From Basidiobolus ranarum (Eukaryota; Basidiobolomycota; Basidiobolomycetes; Basidiobolales), in NCBI GenBank assembly GCA_040143965.1, contig JASJQH010000148.1, positions 1 through 24,751 of the forward strand: a stretch of 24,751 nt of DNA. The letters are read 5' to 3'. A program made the translations under genes and the position numbers. Below the pieces are notes generated by a model. That model did no database searches. It saw nothing but the letters and a program-made list of their open reading frames with translations, and had not been told where the DNA came from. This document shows, in pieces, positions 19,778-24,751 of this stretch. The stretch's first letter is position 1, and each line of letters starts with the position of its first letter.

Positions 19778-21891
19778 TTAGACACCACCACCGCTTCTTT
19801 CAGTGGGGATTTGTCTGTTATAGGAGACATCGGAGTTCTTTTCGTTGGATTCAGCTTCAATATATTCTGCTGGTAGACCCATGGTCTTCAAGAAATCGAA
19901 TGATTCCCGGTATTCTTTTTCCTTACGTGCTTGATCCCAGTTGAGCTCTTGTGCCATGATCTCAATCACTCTGGGAAGTGACTCCAAAGCTGCATGTGCG
20001 TTCAAGAAGGCCAATCGAGTACGACGAGCAAGTACGTCAACTGCGGTACAAGCGTATTCATTACGAACGGCATAGACAATCTCTGCTTCGATGTATGGGT
20101 AAAGCTGATTCAAACGGTGTCCGACCTTAGGATAGGATTTGTTGGTAGACTCGGCAAGTGCGGCTACGTTCCAAGCACGGTCACCATAACTAGATGCCAA
20201 ATGTTGAGCTACTTCGGTCTCCAAACCAAAATGTTGAATCAATCTAATAAACATGGTATTGCTATATCCGTGAGATCCGAGAAGTTGGGTAGTCTCAGTA
20301 AGACAGTCGGAAGTGGGCTTCAAATCGAGAACTTCAATAGCCTTATCAATGGTCTCTTCGGCCATAGATCTATAGGTAGTCCACTTACCACCAGCAATAG
20401 TCACCAAATTACTATCACTAACATTGATCATGTGGTTACGAACTAGAGAAGCGGTGTCCTTGCTGGAAGGATCACGAACAAGAGGACGGATACCGGACCA
20501 AGCGGCGAGAACATCACTACGACGAACCTTAACATCTGAACTCAAGTATCTCTGTACTTCCTCTAGAATCCATGCAATCTCTTCTTCTTGTGCCAATGGA
20601 TTGGCGGTAACTTCAGTCTTAGAATCAGTAGTACCAGCAATCACATTTCCTTGCCATGGAAGGAAGAAGATGACACGACCATCAGTAGTGGCAGGGTCTA
20701 AAAGACCCATGTTTTGAGGGCTGTAGTAGTTAGGAAGGATGATGTGAACACCAGCACTAGGGGCTACGATTTCTGCTTCTTTAGGCTCATCCATCTTACG
20801 AAGACCATCGGTGAAAGGTCCGGTAGCATTGATTACACCCTTGGCCTTTACAGTCCACTCCTCTCCAGTGAAAGTGTCTCTTACGATGGCACCACGGACG
20901 ACTTCTTTGGTTTTATCTTCTGGAGAAGGCTCCTTTACGAGACTAACAACTTCAACATGATTGGCAACAACCGCACCATGAGCAGCGGCAGTAAGAGCTA
21001 GGGTTACATTCATTCTAGAGTCATTGTGTTGACCATCGTAGTAGACTAAAGCACCAACTAAGTTCTCCTCCTTCAACATAGGGAAGGCTTCCAAAGCCTT
21101 GCTCTTTCCTAGAACGTAACTGCTCTCCAATTTTTCTTTACCAGCAAAAATATCGTAGAACTTGCATCCAACCCAGTAATAAGGTAATTGCCACCATCTA
21201 AAGTAGAAGTTAGGTAAGTATATGGATACAGATTGAGGATCAATAGACAATGTGACTTACTTATAAACAGGCAACATAATTGGGAGTTGGTAACTCAAAT
21301 AAGGGGCAATCTTCAAAAAGGTGGCTCTCTCATGAAGTGCCTCTGTGACAAGCTTATATTGTTCGTAATCAAGCTCCATGAAAGCCTTTTCAAGATAACG
21401 GACACCACCATGAACTAACTTGGTAGATCTGGAAGAGGTACCTAAGAAAGAAAGTAAAGTTTAGTTAAAGGATTTAAAATAGTATGACAGAAAATGGACA
21501 TACCCGAAGCGAAATCATCACGTTCAACCAAAGCAACCTTTAATCCTCTAGTAGCAGCATCTAAAGCCACACCAGTACCAGTTGCACCACCACCAACAAT
21601 CAACAAGTCAAAAGGTGGTTCGCTTTGCTCGGCTGCTGGGCGCTCAGAACCATCCTTTTGAAAGCCCTTGAGTTGATTAATGACTTCCTGACGATTAGGA
21701 GGGGACCAGAAGGTTTTTGGTCTGTTGGGGTCGACGTCATCCAAAGCAAGAGGTTTCGAATCAGAATAGACTTGTGACAAGAAAGGGGTTCTGGGTTTCT
21801 TCTGGTTAAGATAATAAAAGGAAGTGGCAGCAGCACCAGTGGCAACTAGGGAGCTGCAAAGGTAAGGTTTGGTTCTTAAACGAGCCCACAT
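19778..21891 (-). CDS. GUT2: FAD-dependent glycerol-3-phosphate dehydrogenase, mitochondrial
   Basis: Oxidises glycerol-3-phosphate to dihydroxyacetone phosphate at the outer face of the inner mitochondrial membrane and passes electrons to ubiquinone; acts in glycerol catabolism and the glycerophosphate shuttle. Exons on the minus strand: 21504-21891, 21261-21441, 19778-21197; total 662 residues (yeast Gut2 is 649). The basic N terminus and a hydrophobic segment at about residues 11-28 suggest a cleavable presequence plus membrane anchor. The dinucleotide-binding GGGATGTG follows DLLIV at about residue 100. Family motifs include [62 protein letters not shown] and GGKWTTYR. The C-terminal helical DAO_C domain is complete. 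There is no calcium-binding EF-hand extension as in animal GPD2. An open frame extends upstream of the chosen ATG but has no other ATG. Confidence 0.96.
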
Positions 21892-21950
21892 GAACAGGTT
21901 GGGAAATAAAATGATTTCAGTATGATGCTGCTGGAGGTGAAACCACGAGT

Positions 21951-21958
21951 TTATATAA
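21951..21958 (-). promoter_or_regulatory. TATA-like box before GUT2
   Basis: TTATATAA lies about 60 bases upstream of the GUT2 ATG and is in good position for a core promoter TATA element on the minus strand. Confidence 0.45.
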
Positions 21959-22344
21959 GAAGGAAAAAATCGACAGTTGCTACAAAGAAAGGATTTTTGA
22001 TTTGTCAACCCCACATTACATGTGAAAATGACTGATCGTTGATGAAAATTCAACAACAATTCCTGCTATTCATAATATTCTTTCCATATGTGGAAATACG
22101 TTTAGACTATGTAATATAGACTAAACTCGCAAGCGTTGGCCCGGTAACGAGATTACGTACCAGATTTCCAAGAAAACGATGGCTTGGATTGAATATGGCG
22201 GATACGATATAGTCCAATGGTGTGGGAGGTGTGACATTTCAATCCCATTTAGAGCCATGTTTCATACATTCAAGCTCAACCACCTACCTGAGATGATGAG
22301 ACAGATTGTCCTTTGCTTGGTAGTAGAAACCCCTAGAGTAACCT

Positions 22345-22410
22345 TTGGAGTAACCATTGGATAGAGTAGCCCTTGGCGTAACCATTTGATAGAGCAGCCC
22401 TTGGAGTAAC
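22345..22410 (+). repeat. 28-bp tandem repeat, 2.4 copies
   Basis: Units start at 22345 and 22373, with a 10-base partial third at 22401. The unit begins TTGGAGTAACCATT and contains GATAGAG. The two full copies differ at three positions (A/C, G/T, T/C). The preceding bases (CTAGAGTAACC) look like a further degraded unit end. Confidence 0.9.
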
Positions 22411-22811
22411 ATTGAAAATGGCTCTTATTTGATCACGAGCTCAATCTTGACAACCACTCTATCGAACTTCGATTAGACCAAAGGTATGGCCAAGGTATAT
22501 ACAACCGCGATTGGCTTCGAACACATATTGGAGGCGAGTAGGATTTTTCAAACGGAGTGTAACAAGTAACTTCTCTGCTAGTCTGTCGGCTCTATCGGCA
22601 ATTGATAAATCTGCCAGTTGTATTCCGAACATTCATGCAGAATGCGGCCGTCAGTTTTCCAAATTAGTGCAGGTTTGTGCCTAGAAGACATTCATTTCTG
22701 GTCGAAGCAGTATTTCTCAATTTGGTTCTACAAAAATTTTCCCCCTCAACCCCTGCCCATTAAGAATCTGTGGCTGGGATATACTAGGTAATACTGGATG
22801 TGGAGAAAATC

Positions 22812-22899
22812 ACATTAAAATGTGGATATAAATCACTCGTACATTAAAATGTGGATATAAATCACTCGTACATTAAAATGTGGATATAAAAATACTCGT
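22812..22899 (+). repeat. 29-bp tandem repeat, 3 copies
   Basis: Units begin at 22812, 22841 and 22870. The first two are identical; the third is 30 bp with small changes near its end. Each opens with ACATTAAAATGT, a near-perfect dyad, followed by GGATATAAA. Confidence 0.95.
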
Positions 22900-23297
22900 T
22901 ACGGATCGATAATATATCCGATACCAGATTTAGATGGGAGTTTCATTCACTTATGACACCTTGCACCCACACCACGCACTCACTTGAATGAATGATGTGA
23001 AACTGATCAACAGATAAACGAATGACGATTGCTTATTACCAGTTATTATTGTTATGTTACTAGTGTTGATTGTATTGCTAACTTCACTTGGGATGTTCTT
23101 TTATTTCCGATTGATTATTGGGAAGATCAGATAGTGAGAGAGCGTGTGCCTGATGAGTGTATACCTGATGATACAATATGCATTTACCCCGCACCATGAG
23201 TTACCTAAAGTGTGATGCTTTTACGTAATTCTTTCGCCATCAATCTTCCCAACCACCCACACTAACTCCCCATAAAGTGTTCTAGAAATCTGAGTGC

Positions 23298-23312
23298 TAT
23301 ATATATATATAT
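23298..23312. repeat. TA dinucleotide run
   Basis: Fifteen bases of alternating T and A in the gene-free tract upstream of GUT2. Confidence 0.9.
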
Positions 23313-23590
23313 CCATTCCCATCCTTTCATTCCCCAACAGATCACTCTCCCTTGGCTAGTATGGATAGTACACGTTCTATTATTCTGGAAATAGGAAATT
23401 ATTACTCCGATTAGAGAAATGGAATCTGACATTCCATGAATTATTCAGTGTTGGACTTGTAGTATTAAAGCTGTAGATGTGGTCGAAATAGTACTGAAGA
23501 TCTGCACATGAATGGGATTAAATATGGGTCATGTTTATCCTGTTTGGTACTTATCTTGTGAGTCAAATCTAAGCCTTGGTTTTGAATATA

Positions 23591-24426
23591 TCTGACAGAA
23601 GTGTCAAACTCTCATATTTATTATGCTCCCAACTTCCAGAGTACTTTTCCAAGGTTGTTTAACTTCACTTTGGATACAATATATACTTGTGTTCCAGCAC
23701 AACAAATACTGCTAATATATCCCCAATACTTCAGCATATTGATTCGATACATAGGATTACCATTTATTTTGGCTATATCCTCTCTTATGTTAAAACATCG
23801 TATTGATACAGCCATAATTTGCTAGTAAATCAAGAGATTTCAAAGTAACAGATGGCAAGCAGACAAGTGGTAAAATTTTGAATATTTCTCAAACAACAAT
23901 CTTGAAAGTGCCTCAAATTATCCAAGATTATCTCCAAAGATACTCTATAGCTCTTAACTGATCCATGTATTTTTGCCAATATTTAGAATTCTGTTTGTTA
24001 AGAGATGAGTATTGTCTGAATATTACTTGATAGGATTTTGATAACATTAGGAGATACATTATGAAAGTATTAAAGTCTGGCTCACCATGCATTTGCAGGT
24101 ACTGGTCAGGTTTAGATACAAGTATCATTTTAAGAAGTGAATATATACTAATGAGAATAAGAGTATAGTTTCACACTAACACTCATCAAGATTATTCATA
24201 TCCATACTGGATAGCCATATACTCTAAATACTATTTAAAATGAATTGCTGATCATATCTACGCTATATCGATGAAACAATGATGGTAGCCTAAATAATAT
24301 TGCCATAATTATAAAACCAAAAATGAAATAACTCAATTACAAGCAGTGACCTCAAAACTGATCAACTGGCTTCATTTAACGCAAATGTAGATAACATCAC
24401 AAAGAGTAGTGGAATCACCTTCACAA
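23591..24426 (-). other. Decayed region, possible retroelement remnant
   Basis: No intact gene. On the minus strand, 23928-24128 is open. Its order GEPDF, then a hydrophobic stretch with MLSKS, then KYW and LRAIEYLW weakly resembles the end of copia reverse transcriptase (TRPDI, LSRF, HW, RYLKG). The open frame at 23621-23815 has no recognisable motif. The copia reading is suggested by the adjacent LTRs but is only a weak match. Confidence 0.25.
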
Positions 24427-24506
24427 TGTTGTAATTAGCATTGCCTAAGCATCTATATAGTCATATATAGCTCAATACTTAGTTATCTTATATTTCATCA
24501 AGATAT
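24427..24506 (+). mobile_element. Truncated LTR copy (first 80 bp)
   Basis: TGTTGTAATTAGCATTGCC and the following 60 bases match the start of the LTR that begins at 24507. The match breaks off at AGATAT, exactly where the second copy starts. This is either an older LTR into which the second one inserted or an internal duplication. Confidence 0.7.
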
Positions 24507-24730
24507 TGTTGAAATTAGCATTGCCTAAACACCTATATAGTCATATATAGCTTAGTACTTAGTTATCTTATAGTTCACTAAGATATTATCAATTATTCTC
24601 ATAAGGAATTTACTTAGAATATTTTTACCAATTCAAGCATCTTGACAAAACTATAAATGTCAACTTTCTACTCAATAAATCAATAAGTGAAAACCACCAA
24701 TTCCTCTAATTCTCCAAACCACTTCCAACA
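24507..24730 (+). mobile_element. Copia-type LTR, copy 2
   Basis: Same family and orientation as the LTR at 244-528: it begins TGTTGAAATTAGC and ends CTTCCAACA. Compared with copy 1 it lacks about 70 bases in the middle and carries a short insertion near its right part. Similarity to copy 1 continues through the last 21 bases of the window, so an element may extend beyond the edge. Confidence 0.75.
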
Positions 24731-24751
24731 GGCTCCCAAATACTTTAACAT

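Larger units (their letters stand above)
21892..23590. other. Long gene-free tract upstream of GUT2
   Basis: About 1.7 kb without a recognisable gene on either strand. It holds the GUT2 promoter, two tandem-repeat arrays and a TA run at 23298-23312. The open frames (22179-22364 and others) have no protein-like features. Confidence 0.6.

Noticed and set aside
19994-21001. Three plus-strand frames of 95-150 codons
   Set aside because: All are shadows of the long GUT2 exon.
23601-23825. Plus-strand 74-codon frame with hydrophobic residues
   Set aside because: Overlaps another frame on the opposite strand, lies in a decayed LTR-proximal region, and has no recognisable motif.

Overview
The window looks like nuclear DNA of an AT-rich, intron-rich fungus, probably an early-diverging lineage. 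Its protein genes are split by many short GT-AG introns (about 50-119 nt). The mitochondrial aspartyl-tRNA synthetase alone has 15. The fungal assignment and the lineage guess are inferences from gene content, intron size and Dld2/Gut2/Ppa2-like proteins. No bacterial, plasmid, phage or CRISPR signal is visible.

Layout, left to right. Positions 1-550 hold a minus-strand Ty1/copia pol fragment (GAG-pre-integrase domain) abutting a copia-type LTR. Then come two plus-strand genes of nuclear RNA metabolism: a very large ZFC3H1/Red1-type zinc-finger protein with HAT-like repeats (1221-7758) and a TOE1-type CAF1/DEDD deadenylase with an internal CCCH finger (8250-9882). Next is mitochondrial aspartyl-tRNA synthetase (10039-13009, +), converging on ribosomal protein eL42 (13151-13721, -). 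A divergent promoter region separates eL42 from a mitochondrial D-2-hydroxyglutarate/D-lactate dehydrogenase (14478-16442, +). This is followed by mitochondrial inorganic pyrophosphatase (16605-18175, +), which converges on an unrecognised 286-residue protein ending in a CaaX box (18300-19283, -). Last is FAD-dependent glycerol-3-phosphate dehydrogenase GUT2 (19778-21891, -). A gene-poor tract follows, with two short tandem-repeat arrays and a decayed region, ending in two copies of the same LTR family (24427 to the window end).

Functionally there are two loose themes. The two left-hand genes belong to nuclear RNA surveillance and 3'-end trimming. Four of the remaining six genes are predicted mitochondrial: protein synthesis, pyrophosphate removal and two flavin dehydrogenases that feed electrons to the respiratory chain. 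Whether this neighbourhood is meaningful or coincidental cannot be judged from one genome.

Exon boundaries were worked out by hand from reading frame, splice-site consensus and protein-family expectation. They are firm for TOE1, AspRS, eL42, D2HGDH, PPase and GUT2, where all exon sums are multiples of three and the lengths match the families. They are less certain at three places in the ZFC3H1-like gene. The least described items are the CaaX orphan and the animal-like, full-length ZFC3H1 architecture next to TOE1.
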